DNA of 64,000 nt, taken from contig JACRKC010000112.1 in assembly GCA_016235555.1 (NCBI GenBank), positions 1 to 64,000 on the forward strand, written 5' to 3'. Origin of the DNA: Verrucomicrobiota bacterium (GTDB lineage: Bacteria > Verrucomicrobiota > Verrucomicrobiia > Opitutales > Opitutaceae). A program made the position numbers and the translations under genes. Within the stretch, counting starts at the first letter, position 1, and each line of letters starts with the position of its first letter. Of this stretch, positions 1 through 8,289 are shown one piece after another. The notes under the pieces were generated by a model. The model worked only from the letters and a program-made list of their open reading frames with translations. It was not told the origin of the DNA and searched no databases.

Positions 1-29
1 CCGCCGGTCGCGATTTGAATTTTTCCCGA

Positions 30-55
30 GGCGGGGTTCGGCGACCCCGCCCTAC
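30..55 (-). repeat. GTAG-type REP hairpin (half element)
   Basis: On the minus strand this reads GTAG followed by a GGCGGGGT/ACCCCGCC hairpin (arms 30-37 and 44-51, CTAC on plus at 52-55). It matches the other GTAG palindromes in the window. Any partner would lie beyond the left edge. Confidence 0.6.
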
Positions 56-67
56 AACACACCCACA

Positions 68-96
68 ACAAAAAGCCCCGCTCGCGGCGGGGCTTT
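68..96 (-). terminator. Rho-independent terminator of the Gfo/Idh gene
   Basis: A perfect 10-bp stem (72-81 with 87-96) has a 5-nt loop. On the minus strand it is followed by a T-rich run, the complement of the A-tract before position 75. It lies 27 nt after the stop codon of the minus-strand oxidoreductase gene. Confidence 0.8.
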
Positions 97-122
97 GAAA
101 ACTGCGGCGTGAGGATGCGCGC

Positions 123-1625
123 TCAGGTGGCTTTTTGCAGGTCCGGCACGATGAACGGCGCGCGGCCGACGCGCTTGCGGAGCGGGCTCTTGTTCGCGGC
201 GTCGACGATCGTCTTGTCCTTGCCGACGAACATTTCCTTCGCGCCGTCGAACTGGAGGTGGGCACCGAGCACCGTCTTGGTGGTGGTGACGTCGACGTTG
301 TTGGCCTTCAGGTGGTCGATCGTGCGCGCGAACACCTCCTTGGTGACTTCGTGGGACTTCACCGCCTCGGCGATCTGGGCGTTGGCCTTCTCGGCACCGA
401 CGAGATACGAAATGTTGCCGAGATGGCAGAGCGCCACGGAGGTGTGGGCCTCGGAGATGAGGCCATGCACGACTTTCCGCTCCTGCATCGCCTTCACGAA
501 GTTCTTGCGATGGTCGCCGATGCCGCCCTTGGCGAGCGTCTCGATCTTCTTGTTGTCGTTGTCGTAGATCGCGCCGGAGCCGTTTTCGCCGATGTGCACG
601 TAGCCGCCTTCGCATTGGACGATCACGCCGACCTGCGCCTGGCGGTAGCGGTCCATCGCGCGCATGCCCGCCTTCATCGGGAGGCCGCGCACTTCAAAGA
701 TCATCGGCGCCTTCTCGTAGTGGTAAACCGACACGAGGGTGTTGGGCGTCTCGGCCGCATCCTCGTAGCCGAAGCGACCGCCGAAGCTGAGCACCGACTT
801 CGGCAGACCCTGCTCGCCGAGAATCCAGCGGGCCACGTCGACCTGATGGATGCCTTGGTTCGAGATGTCGCCGCCGCCGTAGTTCCAGAACCAGTGCCAG
901 TCGTAGTGAATCGGGCCGCCACGCGGGCCGTTGCGGCGGGACGGCGTCAGGTCTGCCGGGCCGGTCCACAAGTCATAGTTGATGCTGTCCGGGACTTTTT
1001 GCGGCTCGGTCAGCTTGCCGATGCTGTCGCGGGTTTTGTAGCAGAGGCCGCGGGCCCACTGGATCTTGCCGAGCTTGCCGGACTTGATGTATTCGATCGC
1101 GGCGACGATGTCGTGCGAGGAGCGGTTCTGCGTGCCGGAAACGGCGACGTTCTTGGAATACTTCTTCGTCGCCTCGACGGCTTGGCGGCCTTCCCAGATG
1201 TTGTGGGAAAGGGGCTTCTCCATGTAGACGTCCTTGCCGGCTTGGAGCGCCCAGATGGTCATGAGCGAGTGCCAGTGATTCGGCGGCGCACCGACAATGG
1301 CGTCGACTTCCTTGTCCTCGAGGAGCTTTCGGAAATCCTGATAGCTCTTCACCTTGATGTTCTTCGCGGCGGCGGCCTGCACATTCTTGCGGATGGCGGC
1401 TTCGTCGGCATCGCACACGGCCACAAGGCGGGTGCCCGGCATGTCGAAATAGGTCCGGACGTGGCCGGAGCCCTGGCCGCCGACGCCGGCGACGGCGACA
1501 CGGATGTCGCCATTGGCGCTCTTGCCCGCCTGCCCGATGGCAAACGCGCGATTGCGCGTGAGGAGGGCGGCGCCACCGGCGGTGAGCGACGCCTTGAGGA
1601 AGTCTTTGCGTGTCCAGTTATTCAT
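123..1625 (-). CDS. Gfo/Idh/MocA family oxidoreductase, exported
   Basis: Predicted NAD(P)-dependent sugar or inositol-type oxidoreductase of 500 residues. The ATG at 1625 is chosen because the protein then opens with TRKDFLK and a hydrophobic stretch, a Tat-like signal typical of exported members of this family; longer upstream starts give unrelated arginine-rich sequence. A Rossmann motif (GVGGQGSGH) follows at about residues 46-54, and the characteristic EKP motif (YMEKPLS) lies in the N-terminal half. Length fits the family. It ends at a strong terminator. The neighbouring GH42 enzyme and TonB-dependent receptor suggest a role in catabolism of plant-type sugars; the substrate cannot be read from the sequence. 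Confidence 0.88.
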   Translation of the reverse strand: MNNWTRKDFLKASLTAGGAALLTRNRAFAIGQAGKSANGDIRVAVAGVGGQGSGHVRTYFDMPGTRLVAVCDADEAAIRKNVQAAAAKNIKVKSYQDFRKLLEDKEVDAIVGAPPNHWHSLMTIWALQAGKDVYMEKPLSHNIWEGRQAVEATKKYSKNVAVSGTQNRSSHDIVAAIEYIKSGKLGKIQWARGLCYKTRDSIGKLTEPQKVPDSINYDLWTGPADLTPSRRNGPRGGPIHYDWHWFWNYGGGDISNQGIHQVDVARWILGEQGLPKSVLSFGGRFGYEDAAETPNTLVSVYHYEKAPMIFEVRGLPMKAGMRAMDRYRQAQVGVIVQCEGGYVHIGENGSGAIYDNDNKKIETLAKGGIGDHRKNFVKAMQERKVVHGLISEAHTSVALCHLGNISYLVGAEKANAQIAEAVKSHEVTKEVFARTIDHLKANNVDVTTTKTVLGAHLQFDGAKEMFVGKDKTIVDAANKSPLRKRVGRAPFIVPDLQKAT

Positions 1626-1927
1626 AGAGGTGGATGGTCGGGGTGAGGGGATTCGTGCAGAGGTGCGCGCAGAATGACGCCACCGGGGTAAACAGGTTGC
1701 GCGATTACGGGGGTTTCCCCGGCCTCCGTCAACTCGTCTTCCAGCCGTCGTTTCGCATCGGGCGCCTCCCAGTTTCTTGCCGTCCGGTGAGCGCCACGGA
1801 GCGGCGGTTTGCCACCGCCGAGCTTGGGCGCGTGGAAAAGCGCCCCTCCGCAGGGCAAGAAAGTGAGACGCGCGCTTTCGCATCGGTTGCAACCGGAAGT
1901 GAGGTCATACCAATTACGAAGAATATT

Positions 1928-2037
1928 ATACCAGTTACGGCGCGCTTTGAGACTCCTGATCTTGTAGGTCCGCCCGGTGGGCGGGCTGCCCGGCCACCGG
2001 CCGGGCCTACAGTCTCAAAGCGCGCCGTAACTGGTAT
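1928..2037. repeat. Perfect 27-bp inverted repeat around a GTAG/CTAC BIME
   Basis: Arms 1928-1954 and 2011-2037 are exact reverse complements over 27 nt. Between them lies a GTAG ... CTAC unit with two GC-rich hairpins. The layout resembles a small non-autonomous element; no transposase is visible nearby. Confidence 0.75.
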
Positions 2038-2071
2038 TACTGAGTCTCGCGAAATAGGGTGACCAAGAGTT

Positions 2072-2191
2072 CGGCGGTTCGGGGAGCGCAACCGTCTCGG
2101 ATGCTGGTGTCGGCGTCTCGCCGATACCTCCGAAATCCTCGGCGAGACGCCGAGGACAGCCCGCGGGACGCGGGCGCTCCCCGAACCGCCG
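2072..2191. repeat. Nested palindrome (18-bp outer, 13-bp inner arms)
   Basis: Outer arms 2072-2089 and 2174-2191 are perfect reverse complements. Inner arms, CGGCGTCTCGCCG near 2114 and its exact complement near 2140, sit inside them. The RNA would form a long two-tier hairpin. Confidence 0.7.
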
Positions 2192-2225
2192 GGTGTCACT
2201 CAATTATGCGAGCCTCAATAGGACC

Positions 2226-2282
2226 GTAGGAGGGCTGGCCCTGGTGGCCGGGCTGCGGTCCGCCGGCGAGCGGCGGCCCTAC
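2226..2282. repeat. GTAG/CTAC BIME-like element
   Basis: Starts with GTAG and ends with CTAC, with a CCGCCG/CGGCGG hairpin in the right half. The 14 nt just after it (2286-2299, CCAAAAGTTCTTCG) recur after the degenerate element at 4731-4788, so flank and palindrome form a composite repeat. Confidence 0.65.
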
Positions 2283-2411
2283 GGGCCAAAAGTTCTTCGC
2301 AAGTGGGATGAGCTGGTCGTGACTCATCGGTGGGTGGCGCGAGGACCGCGGGCCGCGCGGCGCGGAGCAAGCGCGGGAACGGGACAGCCCTCGCAAACAA
2401 TTCCTTCCCGC

Positions 2412-4526
2412 TCATTCCTGCCACACGGTCACGCCGGCGATGGGGACGTCGCGGGTGCCGAGGATGAGCTTGGCGCCGGAGGGAATGGGGGCGGTCACGG
2501 TTTTCTCCGTGTAGTTCGTCGCGATCCAGAGGCCGTCGCGGAAATCGACGCAGAAGCCTTCGGGAAAACTCTCGGCGGTGCGGTCGCCGGTGCGGCCGAC
2601 CACTTCGCGGACGAGCTGCGCTTCCAGCGTGCCGTCCTGCGTATCGACGCCGATGTAGGTGACCGTGCCCTTGCCGAGCGTGCGCCAGTTGGCCGCGAAG
2701 CCTCCCGCATAGTAGTGGTCCGCGTAGCGGGCGGTGATCGCGGTGTTGTCTGATTCGAGCACCTCGGCCCAGGTGTTCCAGGTGTGTTCGGCGCCATCGT
2801 TCGTCTTCACCTTGCCGGTGTGGGGTGCGGGCAGGGTGTCGTAGAATTTTATCCTGGCACCGATGAGATCGAGGATGGGTTTGGCCCAAGGCCCTTCCCA
2901 CAGGAAGCCGCGGCGATCCTTGTGGCCGGTGCGGCAGGAGAGGATCAGGTGGCCGCCGGCTTCGACGAAGGTCTTCCACCGCGCCACGAGTTTGTCGTCG
3001 AGGAGCTGATAGGCGGGGGCGACGAGAATTTTGTAGGCGGAGAAATCCTTGTCCTCGGTGATGACGTCGACCGGGGCGCCGGCCCGCTTGAGCGCGCTGT
3101 GGTATTTGAGCAGGTGGCCGTAGGTGTCCCAGGCCTTGTTTTGCTTGTGGTTATCGAGGTCCCAGCGGTTGTCGTAGCTGTAAAGGATCGCGGCGCGGCG
3201 GGCGGCGAGTTTCTCCGGCAACGGGGCGCCAGGCTGGGCGACGGCGCGGAGCCGGGCGATCTCGCGGGCGGCCTGGGAGTATTGCTCGCCGCCGGTGGTG
3301 GGCGTGACGCCGTCGGGGCCGACGAGACCGTAGTGGTAGAGCTCGGCGCCGGAGAGTGGCTGGCGGTAGCGGTAGGTGCAGACGAATTTCTGGCCGGCGG
3401 CGAAGGCCCGCATGATCCAGAGGCGCACGGCTCCGGGGTAGGGTTGCGGGTTGACCTCACCCCAGTTCACCTGGCCGGGCTGGAGTTCCATGATGCCGGC
3501 CTGGCCGTTGAGCGAACGCATGAAATCAGCCGCAAAGGTGAGCGTGGCCGAGCTGCCGAGGCGGTAGCCGAGCGGGCCTTCGTTGGCGTTGCCGTGCACG
3601 GGATAGAGCGTCCACGTGACGATGTCGAAGTCGCGCGCGGTGAGCGCCGGATTCACCGACGGGAAGTTGTGGATGTGATTCGTGGTGATCCACTGGTTGT
3701 GGCCGCAGTATTTGCGCAGGATGCCGGTCTGAAAGCGCATGTAGTCGGCGATGTCCTCGGCGAACCAGCGCTGGGAATCGAGCATGTGGTGCGGGTTGAA
3801 TTGTGCGGGATATTCCGCGGGGTTGGGCAGCCGGATCTGGTCGAAGCGTTGATACATCTGCGACCAGAACGAATTGCCCCAGTCGCGATTCAGCGCGGCG
3901 ATGGTCTGGTATTTTTTCTCGAGCCACGCCTGGAACTCGCGCTGGCAGTGGTCGCAGAAACACGGTTCCTTGCCGTAGTGGGTGAGCTCGTTGTCAAGTT
4001 GCCAGCCCCAGACGCGGGCGTCCTTGCCGTAGCGGCGGCCGAGCTCGTTGACGATTTTGGTGACGCGCACGAGGTAGGCGTCGGAGTTCCAGCAGGCGTG
4101 CTGGCGGGTGCCGTGGGCCTGGCGGCGGCCGGCGGCGTCGACCATGAGCGTGTCGGGGTATTTCTGCGTGAGCCAGATCGGCGGCGTGGGGGTGGGCGTG
4201 CAGAGCACGACCTTGAGGCCCTGCTCCGCGGCGAGCGCGATGTTCTTGTCGAGCCAGGCGAAGTCGAAGTTGCCTTCGGTCGGTTCCAAAAACGCCCACG
4301 CGAACTCGCCCATGTGGACGAACTCCATGCCGAGTATCTTCATGTAGGCCATGTCGCGCCGCCACTGCGCCTCCGGCCACGCCTCCGGGTAATAATAGGC
4401 GCCGATCCGCATGAGGTCGGCGGGCGGGAAGGTGTAGTGAGCGGGGGCGGACTGGGCGGACGACATGACGGACACGAGGCAGGGGAACGCCAACGCGCCA
4501 AGGGCGCGAAGCAGTTTGTGTTTCAT
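2412..4526 (-). CDS. GH42 beta-galactosidase, exported
   Basis: Glycoside hydrolase family 42 enzyme of 704 residues, expected to release beta-linked galactose from oligosaccharides. The ATG at 4526 gives a signal peptide (MKHKLLRALGALAF... ending near SSAQS). The TIM barrel holds the acid/base Glu in WQLDNE (about E180) and the nucleophile Glu in IMELQPGQVNW (about E347). The CFCDHC cluster just after the acid/base motif corresponds to the GH42 zinc site. The C-terminal half fits the trimerisation and small beta domains. It shares strand and neighbourhood with the Gfo/Idh gene and the TonB-dependent receptor. Most GH42 enzymes are cytoplasmic, so the export signal is a mild oddity. Confidence 0.9.
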   Translation of the reverse strand: MKHKLLRALGALAFPCLVSVMSSAQSAPAHYTFPPADLMRIGAYYYPEAWPEAQWRRDMAYMKILGMEFVHMGEFAWAFLEPTEGNFDFAWLDKNIALAAEQGLKVVLCTPTPTPPIWLTQKYPDTLMVDAAGRRQAHGTRQHACWNSDAYLVRVTKIVNELGRRYGKDARVWGWQLDNELTHYGKEPCFCDHCQREFQAWLEKKYQTIAALNRDWGNSFWSQMYQRFDQIRLPNPAEYPAQFNPHHMLDSQRWFAEDIADYMRFQTGILRKYCGHNQWITTNHIHNFPSVNPALTARDFDIVTWTLYPVHGNANEGPLGYRLGSSATLTFAADFMRSLNGQAGIMELQPGQVNWGEVNPQPYPGAVRLWIMRAFAAGQKFVCTYRYRQPLSGAELYHYGLVGPDGVTPTTGGEQYSQAAREIARLRAVAQPGAPLPEKLAARRAAILYSYDNRWDLDNHKQNKAWDTYGHLLKYHSALKRAGAPVDVITEDKDFSAYKILVAPAYQLLDDKLVARWKTFVEAGGHLILSCRTGHKDRRGFLWEGPWAKPILDLIGARIKFYDTLPAPHTGKVKTNDGAEHTWNTWAEVLESDNTAITARYADHYYAGGFAANWRTLGKGTVTYIGVDTQDGTLEAQLVREVVGRTGDRTAESFPEGFCVDFRDGLWIATNYTEKTVTAPIPSGAKLILGTRDVPIAGVTVWQE

Positions 4527-4622
4527 GGGGGTGCGCAGGATGCGCCGGACACGGACGGGGGTAAACACATTCCCGCGGTGACAGTCTGGCGTGGGTGCAA
4601 CAGGAAGTGAGGTCAGCCAGCT

Positions 4623-4691
4623 GTAGCGGCGGTCTGCGACCGCCGGCGATGCGCCAAGGGTTCTCGTTCGGCGGTCACAGACCGCCGCTAC
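4623..4691. repeat. GTAG/CTAC BIME of two matching REP hairpins
   Basis: GTAG is followed by hairpin CGGCGGTC-tgc-GACCGCCG; the inverted partner CGGCGGTC-aca-GACCGCCG ends with CTAC. Outer bases (CAGCT/AGCTG) extend the symmetry. A near-identical element lies at 62525-62593. Confidence 0.85.
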
Positions 4692-4730
4692 AGCTGCCTG
4701 ATACCAGTTACGAGACGTGCTTGGACTTTG

Positions 4731-4788
4731 CAGGGCCGCCGTTGGTCGGCGGGCGGCGGCCCGGCCACAAGGGCCGGGCCCTATTGTC
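4731..4788. repeat. Degenerate BIME-like palindrome
   Basis: GC-rich hairpins of the same style as 2226-2282, but the right foot reads CTAT instead of CTAC. It is followed by the same CCAAAAGTTCTTCG flank (4789-4802). Confidence 0.5.
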
Positions 4789-4957
4789 CAAAAGTTCTTC
4801 GTGGTTGGTCTTACTGACATGAAGTGGGGCGGTGCTTCAGCTCGCGCGCTGGCGGGGAGGTGCGGGCTTATGAAGCCTCGCACGATCAAATCGACCGAAC
4901 GCAGAACATGGGATTGAGCGACGGTGGCTGGTCGCTCCCGGGCGAAGCCCTTCCCGC

Positions 4958-7900
4958 TCAGAAATCCCGCGCGTAGCTCAGCGAGTAGTTCCGGCCGATC
5001 CAGAGGCTTTGGCCGAGGCTGCCGCGGTAGCCGGTTTGGTCCTGGCTGTGCGTGGGTTCGCGGTCCTGCACGTTGTTCACGCCGAGCCGAATCGAGGTCC
5101 GCCGCAGCCACCAGCTGGCCTCGCGGCCCCAGCGGTAGCCGAGGCCGACGTTGGTCATCACCTGCGGCTCGCCGATCTCGTGGTAGGCCAGCGCGCCGTT
5201 GTTGTAGATCGCGCGCAGGTAATCGACCTGGTCTTTCAGGCGGTCCCAGCTCGCCTGCGAGGCGTTGGAGCCCGTCCAGATCGCGGTGTGGTAGACGACG
5301 TTGACGGAGGCGTTCCAGTTGTCCTTCCGCCACGTGAGCGTCGAGGTGATCTTGGTGCGCGGGAGATCCATGTTGTGCACGGCGTCGTTCTTCTCGTCGG
5401 TCGGGGTGAGCTTGGAGAATTTGTTGAGGAACTGCGCCCACTCGACCGAAAGGCGGAACTGTCCGAGGCGGGTCCGCGGGAGCGTATAGCGCAGCGAGTA
5501 GTCGAAGCCGTTGGTGAAGTTGCGGCCGGTGCTGTTCTTGAAGGTGACGACGTTGCCGATCCACACGCCGAGCGGGGCGAGCTGCCGCGAGCGGGCGAGG
5601 TTGGCATTGGCCGCGGCGAAGAGGTCGAGGTCCTGCGGCGTGACTTTCGCGCGCAGCGTGTTGGGGTCGCCCCGGTAGTTGCCCGACTCGTCGCCCGGCG
5701 TGAGACGATAGCCGACGTTGATCTGGCTGATGGGCACGCCGGCGGCGAGCTGGGCCTGGGTGTAGGCGCGCAGCAGCGCCTCGTCGCGCGACACATCGCG
5801 CGTGTCCGAGATGATGAGGTTCTTCTGTTCGATCTCCCAGTAGTCGACGGTGAGGGACAGGCCCTTGATCCCCGGCACCTCGAAGCCGAGGCCGACGCTC
5901 GTGCCTTTCGAGATCTCGGGCTGGAGGCCGGGGTTGGCGACGTTGTAGGCGAGGCGGAGCACACGGGTGTCGGCGGGGCGCCCGGCGCCGGTGAAGAAGT
6001 TGCTGCGCACCGTGTCGAGCTCGCCCGGCGGACTCGAGCGCGAATACTGCGTGGGAGCGTAGACACGGGTGAGATCCGGCGCGAGGAAGCCCTGGTTGTG
6101 GGAGGCCCGCACAAGCACGCGCGAATGCGGCCGCCAGGTGATCCCGACCTTCGGCTTGGTGGTGCTGCCGAAATCGCTGTAGTGCTCGAAGCGGGCCGAG
6201 GCGCTCAGGTCGATCGAGCGCAGGAACGGGAGCCGGTTCTTCGGCGCGACCAGGGGCACGGCGGTCTCGGCGTAGGCGCTCGCGATGCTGCGCGACGCAT
6301 CGAAGCGCTCGCGGGGCGACATGACGAGGATGTCGTTATCCGTGGGGTCGAGGCCGGAGCCCGGCGGGTTCAGTCCGATGAAGGGCGGCTTGTGATCATG
6401 CTTCACGTCGCGCCGCCACTCCGCGCCGATCGACACCGCGATCGGGCCGGCCCAGAGGTCGAACACATCGCCACCCGTGCGGGCATCGAAGCTATCGACC
6501 CGCGTCTGGCCGGTGCGTGTGGCGGGCTGCGTGTAGGCGGCGCGCACGCTCTCAGGATTGGCATAAGGCTGGTCGGCGACGACGGCGTTGCCCTGCACCT
6601 TGAACGTGAAGGGAAACGGATTCCACGCGGTGGCGTCGCGGCGGTTGGCGGCGGCGAGGAGGAGCGAGTCGCGCACGGAGTTCACCGCGCTGTCGGTCGC
6701 GCGCACGCCGCCGGTCATCGCCGCGGCCTCCCACGTCCAGGTCGATTGGCCGATCCGGCCCTGGAAGCCGGCGAGCAGGCGATGCATGCGGTTGGTCGTC
6801 TTGATGGTCTCGGGTCCGCCATCGGCGAGAATCATGTCGCCGATCGTGATCGTCTGCGGGGCGCCGGTGAGGCGCAGCGTGCCGTCGCTGTTGGGCGCGC
6901 CGTTCACGCTGTAAAAACGCGAGCCAAAGGGATTGTAGGGATTGTCGGCCGAGAGCGTGATGGCGCGGTCGGAAGAATTGAGCGTGATCGGCTGCCGCTC
7001 GGTCCGGGAGTGGGAGGTGTAGCCGGTGAACTCGCCGAAGACGCGGAGCCGGGGCGTGAGATCATATTCGACACGGCTGTTGAGCGAGTAGCGCGTGGTG
7101 GCGGGCAGGCCGATGACCCACGTGTTGTAGTCGGCGTATTGGCTGCGGGGGATCGTCGTCGTCGTAAGCGTGGGCACGCCGTTGATCGGATAGAGCCAGC
7201 GATTGGTCGTGGAGCTGCCCGTGGTGAAACGCGGCCAGAGGCCGACGGGCGTGCGGTCGTCCTGCGACCCGCCCGCGGCATTGAACGGATCGCGGGCATA
7301 GCGAGTCTTGTCCGCGGACCTGGAAATCTCGCGCTGCCGGAGATAGATCGGGTCGCGCAAGTAGGCGCTCGCGCCCACCATGGTGTAGCCGCGCCCGCCG
7401 GCGAACGGCCGGGCGTAGCCGATCTTCAACTGGTAGTCGGTGCCGCCGCCGTGCTCGGTCGTGCCATAGCGAAACGCGATGTCGCCACCCTCGGGCCGCC
7501 GGCGCGCGATATAGTTGACCACGCCGGCGACCGCATCGGAGCCATAGATGGACGACGCGCCGTCGCGCAGCACCTCGATCTGCTGCACGGCGGAGGGGAG
7601 CACGTTGACGTTGACGGGCGAAATCGCGCCGGCCGTGAACGGGTGAAACGGCATGCGCCGGCCGTTGAGGAGCACGAGGGTGTTGCCGGCGCCGAGGCCG
7701 CGCAGCGCGATGTTGGCGTTGTCGCCGCGGCCCGCGATGCCGTTGGTGGGTGTCTCGTTCTCGGGGATGTCGGTGATGAAGGCGATGCCCTCCATCTGGC
7801 CGAGTGGCGTGGCGGCGTCGCGCGCTTCGAGTTCCTCGGCGGTGATGATGGTGATGGGGAGGCTCTTTTCCTGATCGAGGCGGCGGATGTTGGTGCCGGT

Positions 7901-8026
7901 GACGGTGAACGCCTCCAGGGTGACAGTCGTGGGCGCCTTCGGATCCGGCGACGGGTTGGTCTGCGCGGGCAGGGAAGCGGCGGTGGCGAGCAGCGCCGCG
8001 GAAAGCGGACGGAAGCGCACTTGCAT
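4958..8026 (-). CDS. TonB-dependent outer-membrane receptor
   Basis: A 1022-residue TonB-dependent receptor, expected to import a carbohydrate, siderophore or similar ligand across the outer membrane using TonB/ExbBD energy. The ATG at 8026 gives a signal peptide ending near SLPAQ. A plug domain follows (LRGLGAGNTLVLLNGRRMP and VLRDGASSIYGSDAVAGVV are hallmark plug motifs, about residues 105-175), then a long beta-barrel ending in a terminal aromatic residue (YARDF). The segment VTLEAFTVTGTNIR after the signal peptide is a plausible TonB-box region. It is divergent from the pectin-lyase-fold gene and upstream of GH42 on the same strand, which points to a glycan ligand by inference only. Confidence 0.92.
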   Translation of the reverse strand: MQVRFRPLSAALLATAASLPAQTNPSPDPKAPTTVTLEAFTVTGTNIRRLDQEKSLPITIITAEELEARDAATPLGQMEGIAFITDIPENETPTNGIAGRGDNANIALRGLGAGNTLVLLNGRRMPFHPFTAGAISPVNVNVLPSAVQQIEVLRDGASSIYGSDAVAGVVNYIARRRPEGGDIAFRYGTTEHGGGTDYQLKIGYARPFAGGRGYTMVGASAYLRDPIYLRQREISRSADKTRYARDPFNAAGGSQDDRTPVGLWPRFTTGSSTTNRWLYPINGVPTLTTTTIPRSQYADYNTWVIGLPATTRYSLNSRVEYDLTPRLRVFGEFTGYTSHSRTERQPITLNSSDRAITLSADNPYNPFGSRFYSVNGAPNSDGTLRLTGAPQTITIGDMILADGGPETIKTTNRMHRLLAGFQGRIGQSTWTWEAAAMTGGVRATDSAVNSVRDSLLLAAANRRDATAWNPFPFTFKVQGNAVVADQPYANPESVRAAYTQPATRTGQTRVDSFDARTGGDVFDLWAGPIAVSIGAEWRRDVKHDHKPPFIGLNPPGSGLDPTDNDILVMSPRERFDASRSIASAYAETAVPLVAPKNRLPFLRSIDLSASARFEHYSDFGSTTKPKVGITWRPHSRVLVRASHNQGFLAPDLTRVYAPTQYSRSSPPGELDTVRSNFFTGAGRPADTRVLRLAYNVANPGLQPEISKGTSVGLGFEVPGIKGLSLTVDYWEIEQKNLIISDTRDVSRDEALLRAYTQAQLAAGVPISQINVGYRLTPGDESGNYRGDPNTLRAKVTPQDLDLFAAANANLARSRQLAPLGVWIGNVVTFKNSTGRNFTNGFDYSLRYTLPRTRLGQFRLSVEWAQFLNKFSKLTPTDEKNDAVHNMDLPRTKITSTLTWRKDNWNASVNVVYHTAIWTGSNASQASWDRLKDQVDYLRAIYNNGALAYHEIGEPQVMTNVGLGYRWGREASWWLRRTSIRLGVNNVQDREPTHSQDQTGYRGSLGQSLWIGRNYSLSYARDF

Positions 8027-8289
8027 GGATCGTGGTGTTGGGGGTGGTGGATGCCGCAAAGGGGGTGAGCATCCGGATCAGTGGGCCGATCGAGGCGCCC
8101 GCGTGGGAGCGTCGATCTAGGCAGCCGATGGGTAGAGTCCAGCGCACCGGCGGGCAAGTGCGATCCGGTCCCGTGGACGAGGCACCTCGCCTCGTTGATG
8201 ATCGCACGGCAATTCGTGCGCGGGCTGACGCCAGCCCGCGCCGCGCCTTCGAGGTGGACGCTCCGCTGCCCACGCTTCATTGCTGGCGC
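8027..8289. promoter_or_regulatory. Divergent promoter region with a hairpin
   Basis: This 263-bp gap separates the leftward receptor gene from the rightward pectin-lyase-fold gene and must hold both promoters. A perfect 10-bp stem with a 4-nt loop (8218-8241) lies 48 nt before the rightward ATG and lacks a T-tract. No operator was recognised. Confidence 0.4.

Larger units (their letters stand above)
1626..2411. other. 786-bp intergenic region filled with nested palindromes
   Basis: No convincing gene is present. The stretch carries a degenerate REP-like hairpin (1802-1820), a copy of a composite repeat (1888-1918), a perfect 27-bp inverted repeat enclosing a GTAG/CTAC element (1928-2037), a two-level palindrome (2072-2191) and another GTAG/CTAC element (2226-2282). 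The promoter of the leftward oxidoreductase gene should lie near 1626-1700, but no clear -35/-10 pair was recognised. Confidence 0.7.
4527..4957. other. 431-bp intergenic region with two BIME-like elements
   Basis: No gene is supported. It contains a composite repeat interrupted by a perfect GTAG/CTAC element (4595-4712) and a degenerate relative (4731-4788). The GH42 promoter should lie close to 4527-4590. Nothing recognisable lies between 4810 and 4957. Confidence 0.65.

Noticed and set aside
2193-2753. Plus-strand open frame over the repeats and the end of the GH42 gene
   Set aside because: Runs through palindromes and antisense to a clear enzyme gene; no domain.
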